Position numbers and translations under genes: made by a program. DNA of 64,000 bases from an uncultured Oscillospiraceae bacterium (lineage in GTDB: Bacteria > Bacillota > Clostridia > Oscillospirales > Acutalibacteraceae): contig CAJJNV010000008.1 of NCBI GenBank assembly GCA_905193225.1, positions 1-64,000 on the forward strand, read 5' to 3'. Positions 16,608 through 25,361 of the stretch are shown here, piece by piece; positions within the stretch are counted from its first letter, which is position 1, and the number at the start of each line of letters is the position of its first letter. Under the pieces are notes generated by a model. That model was given only the letters and a program-made list of their open reading frames with translations. It searched no databases and was not told the origin of the DNA.

Positions 16608-16753
16608 TCCCGCAGCCGTGCACATTAGGTCAGCTGACAACCCTTCGCAGCCTTCTGCCGCACGCAAATACACAAAACCCTGCCTAATGAAAAGGCCTTA
16701 GCATCTGCGCCAAGCCTTTAAGACTTTTATTTAATCTAAAAACGCACAAACAG

Positions 16754-16788
16754 CGTGCATCCCATTTTGCGAGATGCACGCCGTTTTT
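16754..16788. terminator. Orphan terminator-like hairpin
   Basis: CGTGCATC pairs with GATGCACG and is followed by CCGTTTTT. No protein gene ends here; the preceding gene already has its own terminator at 16270. It may end a non-coding transcript spanning element C, or protect the DUF4830 gene from read-through. The remaining parts of 16310-16937 show nothing else. Confidence 0.5.
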
Positions 16789-16937
16789 AGCTTAAGCATA
16801 ATGCCGCTTTTGTATCACTTATATTTATTAAGTTGTATCTGAACATCTGCAAAACAAAACCATAAAGTGATATTTTTTTAAATTTTTGAATATATATTTC
16901 CGACAAATATTTTCATTGAAAACAAGGCGGTGGAGAT

Positions 16938-17435
16938 ATGGGAAAAAGACTTAAACGGCGGATCGCCGTTATTTTCATCAGCGCCGGGGTGGCTGTGGCG
17001 GTCATTCTGCTGCTGGACGGACTTCTCTCGACTACGGCAAAACGGGTGTCGGCAGGTGCCGAACAGCACATCATCACAAAAGCGGTAGATTTTTTAAAGG
17101 GCTACGGTTACGAGTGCGGCAGAGAGCCTGCCGAGGTTTTTGATTATGCTGTTCCGACCGAGTTCGACAGTGTTATGACAATTTACAACGACCTGCAGAA
17201 AAGCCAGGGCTTTGATCTTGAAAAATACAAGGGAAAGACGGTCAAGCGGTTTTCGTTTAGAATAGAAAACTATCCCGATGTTGCCGAGGATGTTTTTGCC
17301 GACATTTTATTTTCCGACGGAGAGATAATCGGCGGAGATATATGCACAAGATCGCTTGACGGATTTATGGAGGGCTTTGACCGCACAAAAGGACAAAGCG
17401 GTATTATGAAAAAGGCCATGTCGCAGGGAGCATAA
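16938..17435 (+). CDS. DUF4830 domain membrane-anchored protein
   Basis: This 165-residue protein has a basic N-terminus, one transmembrane segment (about 9-27) and an extracytoplasmic domain. The pattern FLKGYGYECGREPAE near 52, followed by YNDLQKSQGFDLEKYKGK near 88 and IIGGDI near 139, is characteristic of DUF4830, a domain of unknown function in Clostridia. GGTGGAG precedes the ATG at 16938. It stands alone between two intergenic repeat regions. The role is unknown. Confidence 0.75.
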   Translation: MGKRLKRRIAVIFISAGVAVAVILLLDGLLSTTAKRVSAGAEQHIITKAVDFLKGYGYECGREPAEVFDYAVPTEFDSVMTIYNDLQKSQGFDLEKYKGKTVKRFSFRIENYPDVAEDVFADILFSDGEIIGGDICTRSLDGFMEGFDRTKGQSGIMKKAMSQGA

Positions 17436-17539
17436 AAAGAGTGCTGCACTGCCCTGTTGTCAATGCACCGCCGATGAACATATCTTTCCACACGATAAAG
17501 CCGTTCTTTTTTTCCATCAAATAACATCACGCAAAAAAA

Positions 17540-17573
17540 ACAGAGTACCGCCCAAAAGACAGGGGTACTCTGT
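17540..17573 (-). terminator. Terminator of the HPr gene
   Basis: ACAGAGTACC pairs with GGTACTCTGT; on the minus strand it is followed by TTTTTTTT. Flanking A and T runs make it usable in both directions, and so also for the convergent DUF4830 gene. Confidence 0.8.
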
Positions 17574-17623
17574 TAAAAAAACAATATTAAAAATATGATT
17601 GCGTAGGATGTATCCGTCCCTGA

Positions 17624-17887
17624 TTACTCTGCGAAGCCCGAAAGGACGAGATTTACAAGTCCCTCAACAGCTTCCTGCTCGTCGGCTCCGTCGGCGATAA
17701 TGCGGATGGACGTTCCGCCGATAATACCGAGGGAAAGCACGCCGAGAAGACTCTTGGCGTTAACGCGGCGTTCTTCCTTTTCCACCCAGATAGACGATTT
17801 ATATTCGTTGGCTTTCTGAATGAAGAAGGTTGCAGGGCGAGCGTGAAGTCCTACCTTGTTCTGAACCATTACATCTTTAACAAACAT
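17624..17887 (-). CDS. ptsH: HPr family phosphocarrier protein
   Basis: This 87-residue protein carries the HPr phosphorylation site as GLHARPATF near residue 12 (His15 equivalent) and the regulatory serine region NAKSLLGVLSLG near 43-54 (Ser46 equivalent). It would pass phosphate from enzyme I to sugar-specific EII proteins and, when phosphorylated on Ser, act with CcpA. GGGAGAG precedes ATG at 17887; the longer start at 17926 adds residues not found in HPr. Enzyme I and HPr kinase genes are not in the window. Confidence 0.9.
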   Translation of the reverse strand: MFVKDVMVQNKVGLHARPATFFIQKANEYKSSIWVEKEERRVNAKSLLGVLSLGIIGGTSIRIIADGADEQEAVEGLVNLVLSGFAE

Positions 17888-18125
17888 TAGAATCTCTCCC
17901 GATAATCTTGTTTTGATACTACTCATTATATCACAAAAATCTCATCAGTCAACGAATTTCGACCAATCTTTTGGGACAAAAGGTAAAGTTCTACTCCCGC
18001 ACCAAATGCGGACAAATTTACCCCTTTGCCTTTGTTTATTTTACACAAAAATTTGTGCAAAAATTCACCACTATGACCAGTTTATCCTTCGACAGAATGT
18101 ATTTTTGTTTTACAATATAGTGTTG

Positions 18126-18866
18126 TTATTCTCTATTTTCCTCTTTAAGCTGCGCAATATATTGCAAATCTTCATTTGAGAGGTCGGCTTTTTCGAGCAT
18201 TTCGGGACGCTTTTTAAAGGTGCGTTCCAGCGACTTTTGCCGCCGCCATTTTTTGATGTTGAGATGATGTCCCGAAAGCAGTACCTCGGGCACTTCCCTA
18301 CCCTTCCAGTCTCTCGGGCGGGAATACTGGGGATACTCGAGCAGTCCCGAAAAATGGCTTTCCTCGGTAAAGCATTCGTCGCTTGAAAGCACACCGGGTA
18401 CAAGCCTTGCCACCGTATCGGCAAGCACAAGAGCGGGAAGCTCACCGCCGGTCAGCACATAATCGCCGATAGAGATTTCCTCGTCGACAATTTCCTCAAG
18501 CACCCTTTCGTCCACACCTTCATAGTGTCCGCAAAGTATAACAAGCCTCGGCAGCTTTGAAAGTTCAAGGGCCTTTTGCTGGGTCAGTGTCTTGCCCTGA
18601 GGGGACATATAAATGACGTATGGTTTATTTTCATCCATTTTTTCCACCGCTTTAAAGCAGTCGTAAACCGGCTGAGCCTGTATTATCATTCCCATTCCGC
18701 CGCCGAAGGGTGCGTCATCCACCTGCTTTTGCTTGTTTTCGGTATAATCCCTGATGTTGTGGCAATGGGTTTCGATAATGCCCTTTGCCCGAGCTCTACC
18801 GATTATACTTTCGCAAAGCACCCGATCGCACATTTCGGTAAAAAGGGTCAGAATGTCAATCCTCAT
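18126..18866 (-). CDS. trmD: tRNA (guanine-N1-)-methyltransferase TrmD
   Basis: This 246-residue SPOUT-class enzyme methylates G37 of tRNAs. Family motifs are DILTLFTEM at the start, DDAPFGGGMGMIIQAQPVYD near 50-69 (knot and SAM region), LCGHYEGVDERV near 110 and the YVLTGGELPALVL strand near 136-148. ATG at 18866 is preferred over an upstream TTG because GAAAGGA lies at suitable distance. It overlaps rimM by 11 nt. The usual neighbours rpsP, ffh and rplS are absent, so this is a reduced rimM-trmD pair. Confidence 0.93.
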   Translation of the reverse strand: MRIDILTLFTEMCDRVLCESIIGRARAKGIIETHCHNIRDYTENKQKQVDDAPFGGGMGMIIQAQPVYDCFKAVEKMDENKPYVIYMSPQGKTLTQQKALELSKLPRLVILCGHYEGVDERVLEEIVDEEISIGDYVLTGGELPALVLADTVARLVPGVLSSDECFTEESHFSGLLEYPQYSRPRDWKGREVPEVLLSGHHLNIKKWRRQKSLERTFKKRPEMLEKADLSNEDLQYIAQLKEENRE

Positions 18867-19374
18867 GGTCAAAAATTCCTTTCAGGGGAGTAATTTTAAT
18901 GATACCGCCGTCCACGTCTACGCTGTCTACCACATCGGGAATGGCGGGAACAAGGTATTCCTTTTTGTCCTCACCCTTTATGTGCCACACGTCGTTTGCG
19001 CCGGTTTTTGAAACATCGCAAAGCTCGCCCAAAAAATCGCCGCTTTGACTGTCGTAAACCTTGCATCCCAACAGATCCTCAATAAAGTGACTGCCCTCGG
19101 GAAGATTTGCATCGTCGCGGTTAATGTACACAATTTTGTTTCTGAAGGCCTCTGCCTGCTCGATTGTGTCTACCCCGTCAAGTTTCATTAGTACCATATT
19201 TTTGTGGGCTCTGGCGGCCTTTACGGCGATTTTACGGGCACCCTCGCCGTCGAGATAGAGAAATTTAAAGGATGTAAGAAAATCGGGGCTGTCGCTCCAG
19301 GGCTGCACCCTGACCTCTCCCCTGATTCCGTGGGTACCGGTTATTTTGCCGGTTTCGATAAATTGTTTTTTCAT
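18856..19374 (-). CDS. rimM: Ribosome maturation factor RimM
   Basis: This 172-residue protein assists 16S rRNA processing and 30S assembly, binding S19. The N-terminal RimM barrel holds IETGKITGTHGIRGEVRVQP (about 5-24), and the C-terminal PRC-barrel begins near FIEDLLGCKVYD (about 97-108). It is the first gene of the rimM-trmD pair, and its stop codon overlaps the trmD start. Repeat element D lies about 240 bp upstream of its start. Confidence 0.92.
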   Translation of the reverse strand: MKKQFIETGKITGTHGIRGEVRVQPWSDSPDFLTSFKFLYLDGEGARKIAVKAARAHKNMVLMKLDGVDTIEQAEAFRNKIVYINRDDANLPEGSHFIEDLLGCKVYDSQSGDFLGELCDVSKTGANDVWHIKGEDKKEYLVPAIPDVVDSVDVDGGIIKITPLKGIFDHED

Positions 19375-19615
19375 AAAAATTCTCCGAAAAAAGATATATT
19401 GATAGCACGAGGATTAAAACGGATTTGCCGGTCGGTTAATCTGCTCTGCGGTATCGTTTCATTTCCCATATTAGTTAGCTTAACGCACCGCGTTACCGTT
19501 TATAATTGCAGTTTCGTTACGACCGCTTGCGCCTGCTCTTCGCCGAAATATTGTGTCAGGCAGTCGGACGCGGCTTTGCGCTATACAAAGCCTTGCGGAT
19601 ATGTAACGGCCGGGC

Positions 19616-19754
19616 GCCGAGACTTTCCCGGCCTTGCCGGGAACGGGAGGAGCAACACACCGCAGTTTTCGGGAAAACGACACGCTATATTATCCGATTA
19701 CCGCTTCGCATCAGCAGCCTTTCCTCCCGGTCAGCTGACGCTGACAGTCTCGGC
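19616..19754. repeat. Structured intergenic element, copy D (complete)
   Basis: The outer stem GCCGAGACT (19616-19624) pairs with AGTCTCGGC (19746-19754). Inside are hairpin TTCCCGGC-CTT-GCCGGGAA (19625-19643), stem CGGGAGGA (19644-19651) with TCCTCCCG (19722-19729) closing a 70-nt loop, and hairpin GTCAGC-TGAC-GCTGAC (19730-19745). Read in reverse complement it aligns arm by arm with copy B, including loop words near AATCGGATAAT and CTGCGGTGTGTTGC. Confidence 0.8.
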
Positions 19755-19877
19755 ACCCTTGCTTTAACGAAAGCCATAAAGCGCACATCTGCCTTCGGCC
19801 TGATAAGCATCACACCACACGTCCGATTGCGCACCTCCCGAGCCAAAAAAGCATTGCAAAAGTACAAAAGTATTTTA

Positions 19878-20024
19878 TCACAATCTATCGGCTTTGTAAA
19901 CATCAAAAAACCATTCACCGCCTATCCGTCCCGCAGCAGCCCCGCTGTAAACCGCAGCAAAGGCCACACCTCCAGCCGCAATAAACGCCGCGCCGACAAT
20001 CGCCGCACATAACCCGGCTTTCAT
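19878..20024 (-). CDS. Possible 48-residue membrane protein
   Basis: A short frame starts at ATG 20022-20024 with GGAAGGTG six bases upstream and ends at TGA 19878-19880. The product begins MKAGLCAAIVGAAFIAAGGV, one hydrophobic Ala/Gly-rich segment (about 4-32) followed by a charged tail ending in YKADRL. The good ribosome site and membrane-helix composition argue for a real gene, but I recognise no family. It lies between the TetR-MMPL cluster and repeat element D. Confidence 0.4.
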   Translation of the reverse strand: MKAGLCAAIVGAAFIAAGGVAFAAVYSGAAAGRIGGEWFFDVYKADRL

Positions 20025-20047
20025 CACCAACACCTTCCGATAAACAC

Positions 20048-20079
20048 AAACACCCACCGCCGAAAGACGATGGGTGTTT
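20048..20079. terminator. Possible terminator hairpin
   Basis: AAACACCCA pairs with TGGGTGTTT around a 14-nt loop. It lies about 190 bp downstream of the MMPL partner gene on the minus strand. The T-run after it is weak (GTGTTTATC). Confidence 0.4.
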
Positions 20080-20266
20080 AATTAAGTTTTAAGCAACGCC
20101 GCGATGCATCAAGTGCTTAATTAAAAACTCAAGCTGTGCATCGGCTTTTGCCTTGATATTCACACGATGCCACAAAGCATCAGGCTTTTATATTTACATT
20201 TGCGGGATACTGCCGTGTATCAACACATTGTTTGACATTTGCTCGGTGTCCGGCAGCATCTGTATT

Positions 20267-22357
20267 TTATTTTCCGATGGAATCGGTGCGATAGACAAAC
20301 TTCACCTGTCCGTCCATATCGCCCGAAAGGCCGGTGAAGGTTTTGTAATCCTTGGATACGTCCACCGTTGCCTTGAAGCGGGTAACAAGTTTTCCGATTC
20401 CTCCGGCCGCCTCACTGAGCTTGTCGACACCCTGCTCCTTAAAGGCTTTAAGTCCGTCGGAAAGCTTAAGTGCGCCGTCGCGGAGCTGTGTAACGCCGCT
20501 GACCAGTGCGGGGGCGCCGTCTTTAAGGGTCAAAATACCGTTGTAAAGCTCGGCTGCGCCTGCGCTCAGCTGCTCGGTACCCGCCTTTAAGGTGTCGGTG
20601 CCGTCCTTTAGCTGTCCTGCGCCTGCGGCCGCCTCGGACACCTTGTCGGTATAGGTCGAAAGTCCGTAATAGAAGGTTGCGTAGCTATCAAGCTGACCTT
20701 TAAGTGCGGTCAGGCTCTGTGCACCGGCCTGAGCCTTTTCAAGTGCTGCGGGAAGATTCTGTGCAACAAGAGCGTCGATCTGTTTTTGAACATTGCCTTC
20801 TATGGTAGCCTTAAGGTTGTCGGAAGCCATTTGCTGTGCAAGACCCGCTTCGATCTGCGCCTTGGCCTTGTCGGTGGCCATTTGCGCCTCGATTGCGGCG
20901 TTTACCTGAGCCTGTACCGCCTCGGGAACCTGTCCTGCTGCCACTGCAGCGTCATACTGTTCGACCGTCATCTGAGTCGCGGTTGAAACGACGGTTGCTT
21001 TAACGGCGGCTCTTACAGCCTCTTCAACCTTGGGTCTTACCTGCTCGGAAACGGCCTGTGTAACGCCTGCGCGGATCTGATCCTCGTTTGCCTTAACGGC
21101 ATCGGTGACCTGCTTTGTAATTGCCTCGTCGCTGGGAGAAGCAACTATTCCGTCGATAACGGTTTGATAGTTTTCAATTGTAAGCTCGGGAGCGGTGATG
21201 CCCGATGCGGCGATCTGGCTGTTTGCGGTGGCAAGCAGTGTTTCAAAAACCTGCTTTGAGCCGCCGTTTAAGGTATCGTTGTTTGCGGCAATTTGAGAAA
21301 GTCCCGAGGAAAGTGTGGAAATGCCGCCCTGAAGGGTGCCTGCACCGTTATCAAGGCTTGCTGCGCCGTCCTTAAGCTGTGCAGCGCCTGCCGCAAGCTT
21401 ATCGATTCCGTCCACAAGCTCGCCGGATTTTTCAAGCAGTGTGCAAAGTCCGTCGTAAAGCTGAGAGGATCCGTCGAGCAGCTGAGATACCGCGTCGGTC
21501 AGCTTACCGAGCGAAGAATCAAGATCGTCGAGACTGTCCATTTTGCTTGTGTCAACGGCGTTGAACACCTCGTTGGTGGCTATCGTAACGGTGTTGGTGA
21601 GCGAGAACTCGTTAACGTCGGCCGAGATTTCAACATAATCGGGAATGTCAATTTCGTCGGAATCAATATCAAGGTTGGATTTAAGTCCCGGGAAGGCAAT
21701 GCCGATAACCGCCATTTTGTCTCCGTCGCCCAGCATTTTTCCGTTGGTTACCTCAACGTTTCTGAAATGGTCACTGTCGAGAAGCAGACCGGTCAGCATT
21801 GCGAAGGGTACATAAATTTTTTCTTGCTGTCCGTCTATTTCAACATATTCATACTGGTTGTTTTCGTAGGTATAGCGGATTGTGACCCTTCCGCTCTTTC
21901 CGGCAAGTTCGTCGGGAGAAATGGCCTTTCCGTCCAGTGTGTAGTTGAGTTTAAGGTTTACCGGCAGATCTTTTGTGATGTTGCCGCGATAATAAATATC
22001 ATTGCCCTGGGCGTCCCATATCTTCATATTCTCGCCGTTGAGGGTATAGGTTTCGTCGCCCTTGACGTTTTCCACATCGGTAAGACCGCTTTGATCGTCT
22101 ATGGTATCGGAATTAAGGCTGTTTTTGATCCAATCGCTGACGATGATCTTTTTAACCGATCCATCGGCTCCGGCCAGTACATAAACCGTTTCGTCTTTGC
22201 TGTTTACGCCGCTGTCGGAAGTTTCGGCCGTTTCCGTAACCGACTGAGTTTCTTCCTTCTTATCATTATTTGCGGCAAGGGCCGTGGCGGCAATACCGCT
22301 TCCCACAAACAAGCAGGAAAGGGCAACCGCAAGCACACTCTTTAATTTTTTATCCAT
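20267..22357 (-). CDS. Secreted/membrane-tethered MMPL partner with coiled-coil repeats
   Basis: This 696-residue protein has an N-terminal signal or anchor segment (about 1-29), a beta-rich region (about 55-240) and a long helical region with YhgE/Pip-like repeats of the type LKDGAASLDNGAGTLQGGIS (about 300-360 and again about 580-650). Between these lies a long Ala/Gln-rich helical stretch (about 380-560). It starts 27 bp after the MMPL gene and is surely cotranscribed. Such proteins are regular partners of MMPL exporters in Firmicutes and may bridge membrane and wall. The cargo is unknown. Confidence 0.75.
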   Translation of the reverse strand: MDKKLKSVLAVALSCLFVGSGIAATALAANNDKKEETQSVTETAETSDSGVNSKDETVYVLAGADGSVKKIIVSDWIKNSLNSDTIDDQSGLTDVENVKGDETYTLNGENMKIWDAQGNDIYYRGNITKDLPVNLKLNYTLDGKAISPDELAGKSGRVTIRYTYENNQYEYVEIDGQQEKIYVPFAMLTGLLLDSDHFRNVEVTNGKMLGDGDKMAVIGIAFPGLKSNLDIDSDEIDIPDYVEISADVNEFSLTNTVTIATNEVFNAVDTSKMDSLDDLDSSLGKLTDAVSQLLDGSSQLYDGLCTLLEKSGELVDGIDKLAAGAAQLKDGAASLDNGAGTLQGGISTLSSGLSQIAANNDTLNGGSKQVFETLLATANSQIAASGITAPELTIENYQTVIDGIVASPSDEAITKQVTDAVKANEDQIRAGVTQAVSEQVRPKVEEAVRAAVKATVVSTATQMTVEQYDAAVAAGQVPEAVQAQVNAAIEAQMATDKAKAQIEAGLAQQMASDNLKATIEGNVQKQIDALVAQNLPAALEKAQAGAQSLTALKGQLDSYATFYYGLSTYTDKVSEAAAGAGQLKDGTDTLKAGTEQLSAGAAELYNGILTLKDGAPALVSGVTQLRDGALKLSDGLKAFKEQGVDKLSEAAGGIGKLVTRFKATVDVSKDYKTFTGLSGDMDGQVKFVYRTDSIGK

Positions 22358-22384
22358 AATGAGTTTCCTCCTTCTAAAAATCGG

Positions 22385-24457
22385 TTAAACACGCTTTGGA
22401 TTGATACCAAGTGTGGTTTTTCTGATAACCGGGTCGCAAAGCCTGAGCAGCGCCGGCAGCACAAAGATGACCAGCACCATACTGATGATTGCGCCTCTTG
22501 CCATAAGCATACACATCGAGCTTATGATATCGATGTCGGAGTAGATTGCCACGCCGAAGGTTGCAGCGAAAAGTCCCATACCGCTGACGATGATTGAAGG
22601 AATCGAGGTATAAAGGGCGGTGGTAACGGCATCCTTCTTAGAGGCTCCCTGTCGTCTCTCGCTCTTATAACGGGTGGTCATAAGAATGGCATAGTCGACC
22701 GTTGCGCCGAGCTGAATGGTGCTTATGCATATAGGCGCGATAAAGGGCAGCGACTGACCGAGATAATGAGGAAGTCCGAGGTTTATGAATATTGCAAGCT
22801 CGATAACCGCAATGAGTATAAAGGGAAGGGTTATACTCTTTTCAACGACTGCGATTATGAGGAATATCGCCACAATCGAAACGGCATTGACCACCTGGAA
22901 GTCATGATCTGTGGTTTCGATCATATCCTTTGTGCAGGGAGCTTCACCAATGAGCATACCGCTCGGATCGTATTTCTTAAGAATGTTGTTAAGCTCGGTG
23001 ACCTGATTGTTGACCTCGTCGCTTGCCACCTTGTACTGAGAGTTTATAAGCATAAGCTTCCAGTTATCGCTTTCAAGTACGCTTCTTAGGTCGTCGGGAA
23101 TTATCTCCTCGGGAACGAGAGATCCTACCACGCTTTCCATTCCCAATACGTATTTAACGCCGTCCACCTTTTCCATTTCCTTAATCATCGAACGGACATC
23201 TTTGTTCGGCGTACTTGCGTCCACAAGCACCATATGGGTGGAGGCCATATCAAATTCCTCCGAAAGCTTGGTGTTGGCGATTACATAAGCCATATCATCG
23301 GGCAGGCACTCGCCGATGTTGTAATAGACCTCGCTGTTGGTCTTGCTGTATCCGTAATATGCCGGAACAACAAGGATAGCAAATATAACAAGGAACACCG
23401 GGAAGATTTTTACCAGTCCCTTTGCAAATTTCTTTGTATCGGGAATGATCGAGCGGTGCCTCGTTTTTGTCAGCGGCTTGTCGAAAACAAGTATGAGTGC
23501 GGGAAGCACGGTAACGCATCCGATAACGCCCAGCAGCACGCCCTTTGCCATAACAAGACCGAGATCAAAGCCAAGTGTAAAGGACATAAAGCACAGGGCG
23601 ATAAATCCGGCAATGGTGGTTATGGAGCTTCCGAGAACAGAGGTAAAGGTCTCGTGAATGGCGACGGCCATTGCCTCCTTGTTGTCCGAGATCTTTTCAC
23701 GCTGCTCGTTGTAGCTGTGCCAAAGGAATATCGAATAGTCCATTGTAACAGCAAGCTGTAAAACCGCCGAAAGAGCTTTTGTTATGTAGGATATTTCACC
23801 GAAGATGATGTTGGTGCCCATATTGAGCATAATCATCATTCCGATACTAAGAAGGAAGACGAAAGGAATGAGCCAGCCGTCTAAGAAAAGCATCATGGCG
23901 GCGCAGGCCAGCACAACGGCTATTCCCACATAAATGGGCTCTTCCTTTTCGCAAAGGTCTTTAAGGTCGGTAACCATTGCCGACATTCCCGAAACAAAGC
24001 ACTTTTCTCCGGTTATCGAACGAATCTCTTTGATGGCTTTCATAGTAACATCCGAGGATGTAGAGCTGTCGAAGAAAACCGCGATGACGGTGGAATTGCC
24101 GCTGTTAAAGGCATTGTATATCTCGTCGGGCAAAATCTCCATAGGCACCGATATATCGGCCAGAGAATCATACCACAGCGCTGTTTCCACGTGGTCGACC
24201 TGTTCGATTTTTTCCTTTAAGGCCGCCACATCCTTTTCGGGCATATCTTCAACGATTATGAAGGAAAAGGCACCCTTTCCGAAATCGTCAAGCAGGATAT
24301 CCTGTCCCTTGACGGTATCCATATCGCTCGGCAGATATGTAAGCATATCGTAGTTTATGCGGGTAGCGGCCATTCCGATAAATGACGGTATCATTAAGGC
24401 TATTGCGATAATGAGTATCGGCACGCGGAACTTGACTACCGCTCTTGCTAATTTCAT
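22385..24457 (-). CDS. MMPL/RND-family exporter
   Basis: This 690-residue protein shows the RND layout: one N-terminal helix, a large outer loop (about 35-165), a block of helices including the sterol-sensing-like segment (about 170-340), then a second half with the same order (loop about 370-520, helices about 530-680). MMPL proteins export lipids or hydrophobic compounds using the proton gradient. TetR lies upstream, the secreted coiled-coil partner downstream. A promoter lies directly before it. The substrate is unknown. Confidence 0.85.
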   Translation of the reverse strand: MKLARAVVKFRVPILIIAIALMIPSFIGMAATRINYDMLTYLPSDMDTVKGQDILLDDFGKGAFSFIIVEDMPEKDVAALKEKIEQVDHVETALWYDSLADISVPMEILPDEIYNAFNSGNSTVIAVFFDSSTSSDVTMKAIKEIRSITGEKCFVSGMSAMVTDLKDLCEKEEPIYVGIAVVLACAAMMLFLDGWLIPFVFLLSIGMMIMLNMGTNIIFGEISYITKALSAVLQLAVTMDYSIFLWHSYNEQREKISDNKEAMAVAIHETFTSVLGSSITTIAGFIALCFMSFTLGFDLGLVMAKGVLLGVIGCVTVLPALILVFDKPLTKTRHRSIIPDTKKFAKGLVKIFPVFLVIFAILVVPAYYGYSKTNSEVYYNIGECLPDDMAYVIANTKLSEEFDMASTHMVLVDASTPNKDVRSMIKEMEKVDGVKYVLGMESVVGSLVPEEIIPDDLRSVLESDNWKLMLINSQYKVASDEVNNQVTELNNILKKYDPSGMLIGEAPCTKDMIETTDHDFQVVNAVSIVAIFLIIAVVEKSITLPFILIAVIELAIFINLGLPHYLGQSLPFIAPICISTIQLGATVDYAILMTTRYKSERRQGASKKDAVTTALYTSIPSIIVSGMGLFAATFGVAIYSDIDIISSMCMLMARGAIISMVLVIFVLPALLRLCDPVIRKTTLGINPKRV

Positions 24458-24489
24458 AAACTGACCCCTTTTCTTTATTTTTCGATAAT

Positions 24490-24518
24490 ATTATATCCAC
24501 GCAAAAAGCAAATTTAAA
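24490..24518 (-). promoter_or_regulatory. Promoter of the MMPL operon
   Basis: On the minus strand TTTAAA (24513-24518) and TATAAT (24490-24495) are separated by 17 bases. The -35 box is weak, as expected for a regulated promoter. No clear TetR palindrome was identified. Confidence 0.55.
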
Positions 24519-24577
24519 CAGGCATTTGACCCCTGCTGTAACATTTTTAGGCATCGGCAGACATTTGCACAAAAAAA

Positions 24578-24603
24578 GACCTTTGAGAAAGCTCTCAAAG
24601 GTC
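24578..24603 (-). terminator. Terminator of the TetR gene
   Basis: GACCTTTGAGA pairs with TCTCAAAGGTC; on the minus strand it is followed by TTTTTTT. It separates the regulator from the MMPL promoter. Confidence 0.88.
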
Positions 24604-24648
24604 GGATGCTTTGTTTTGGCGCACACATTTGCACGCCTTCGGTCGGTT

Positions 24649-25215
24649 TTACAGTTCTTCACCTGCTGCACAGCGGCTGATGGTTTCCTCGATCATACCC
24701 TGTCTAAGCTCGCATATGCGCATAAAGTCAGCCTTGATATCGCCTTTCATTCCGTTTATCAGCCAGTGATAAACCATTCCGAAGCACTCGGAGGTGTAAA
24801 GCTGAATTATAAGCTTTTTATCGGTGTCGCAGATGCTGTTTTGCTCAAAAACATTATCAAGATATCGGCTGACAACATACCGGCACATCTTCATAATATA
24901 TCGGTCAAAAAGATCGCGGTTGGGAGAATTGTATATGTGATATGCCGCCTTTTTGTTTTGGACAGCAAAGTGCATTGCTACGTCAAAGGCCTTTTCCATT
25001 GTCTCGATGGTGGGATACTGAGCAATTATTTCCTCGGCCTGCTCGGTGACCATCTGCTCAAGAAGTGTGGGCAAATCGGCAAAATGATAATAAAATGTAT
25101 TGCGATTGATACCGCAGTCGTCGGTTATGTCTTTAACGGTTATGCGGTTTACCGGCCGCTGATTTAACAGCTTTAAATAGGATTTCTTGATTGCGTCGGA
25201 AGTAAATTTGCCCAT
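24649..25215 (-). CDS. TetR/AcrR family transcriptional regulator
   Basis: This 188-residue protein begins with a TetR DNA-binding domain (about 5-55: TVKDITDDCGINRNTFYYHF is the helix-turn-helix region). The C-terminal ligand domain resembles the TetR_C_8 group. GAGGTG precedes ATG at 25215; the longer 25257 start has no such site. Located just upstream of the MMPL operon in the same orientation but ended by its own terminator, it most likely represses the exporter. The ligand is unknown. Confidence 0.85.
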   Translation of the reverse strand: MGKFTSDAIKKSYLKLLNQRPVNRITVKDITDDCGINRNTFYYHFADLPTLLEQMVTEQAEEIIAQYPTIETMEKAFDVAMHFAVQNKKAAYHIYNSPNRDLFDRYIMKMCRYVVSRYLDNVFEQNSICDTDKKLIIQLYTSECFGMVYHWLINGMKGDIKADFMRICELRQGMIEETISRCAAGEEL

Positions 25216-25275
25216 TCTTTTCACCTCGTTAAAAAATGCCGTTATCGCTGAAGCCAAGGTATTGTTTTTTAAAAA

Positions 25276-25304
25276 AGCTCCCCCGCACAGGGTACGGAGG
25301 AGCT
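25276..25304 (-). terminator. Terminator of ftsZ
   Basis: AGCTCC pairs with GGAGCT; on the minus strand it is followed by TTTTTTAAA. It ends the division and cell-wall cluster. Confidence 0.82.
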
Positions 25305-25361
25305 GAAATCTTATCGGTCAAATAAACTTTATCAATACAATTGACAAAAGCCTTTTACTGA

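Noticed and set aside
16307..16687. Frames of up to 126 codons on the plus strand between the esterase and DUF4830 genes
   Set aside because: They run through repeat element C and encode Arg/Cys/Ser-rich sequence of no coding character.
19506..20012. A 168-codon plus-strand frame upstream of rimM
   Set aside because: It spans repeat element D and its composition (Arg/Ser-rich) reflects the GC-rich stems. No ribosome site or family resemblance.
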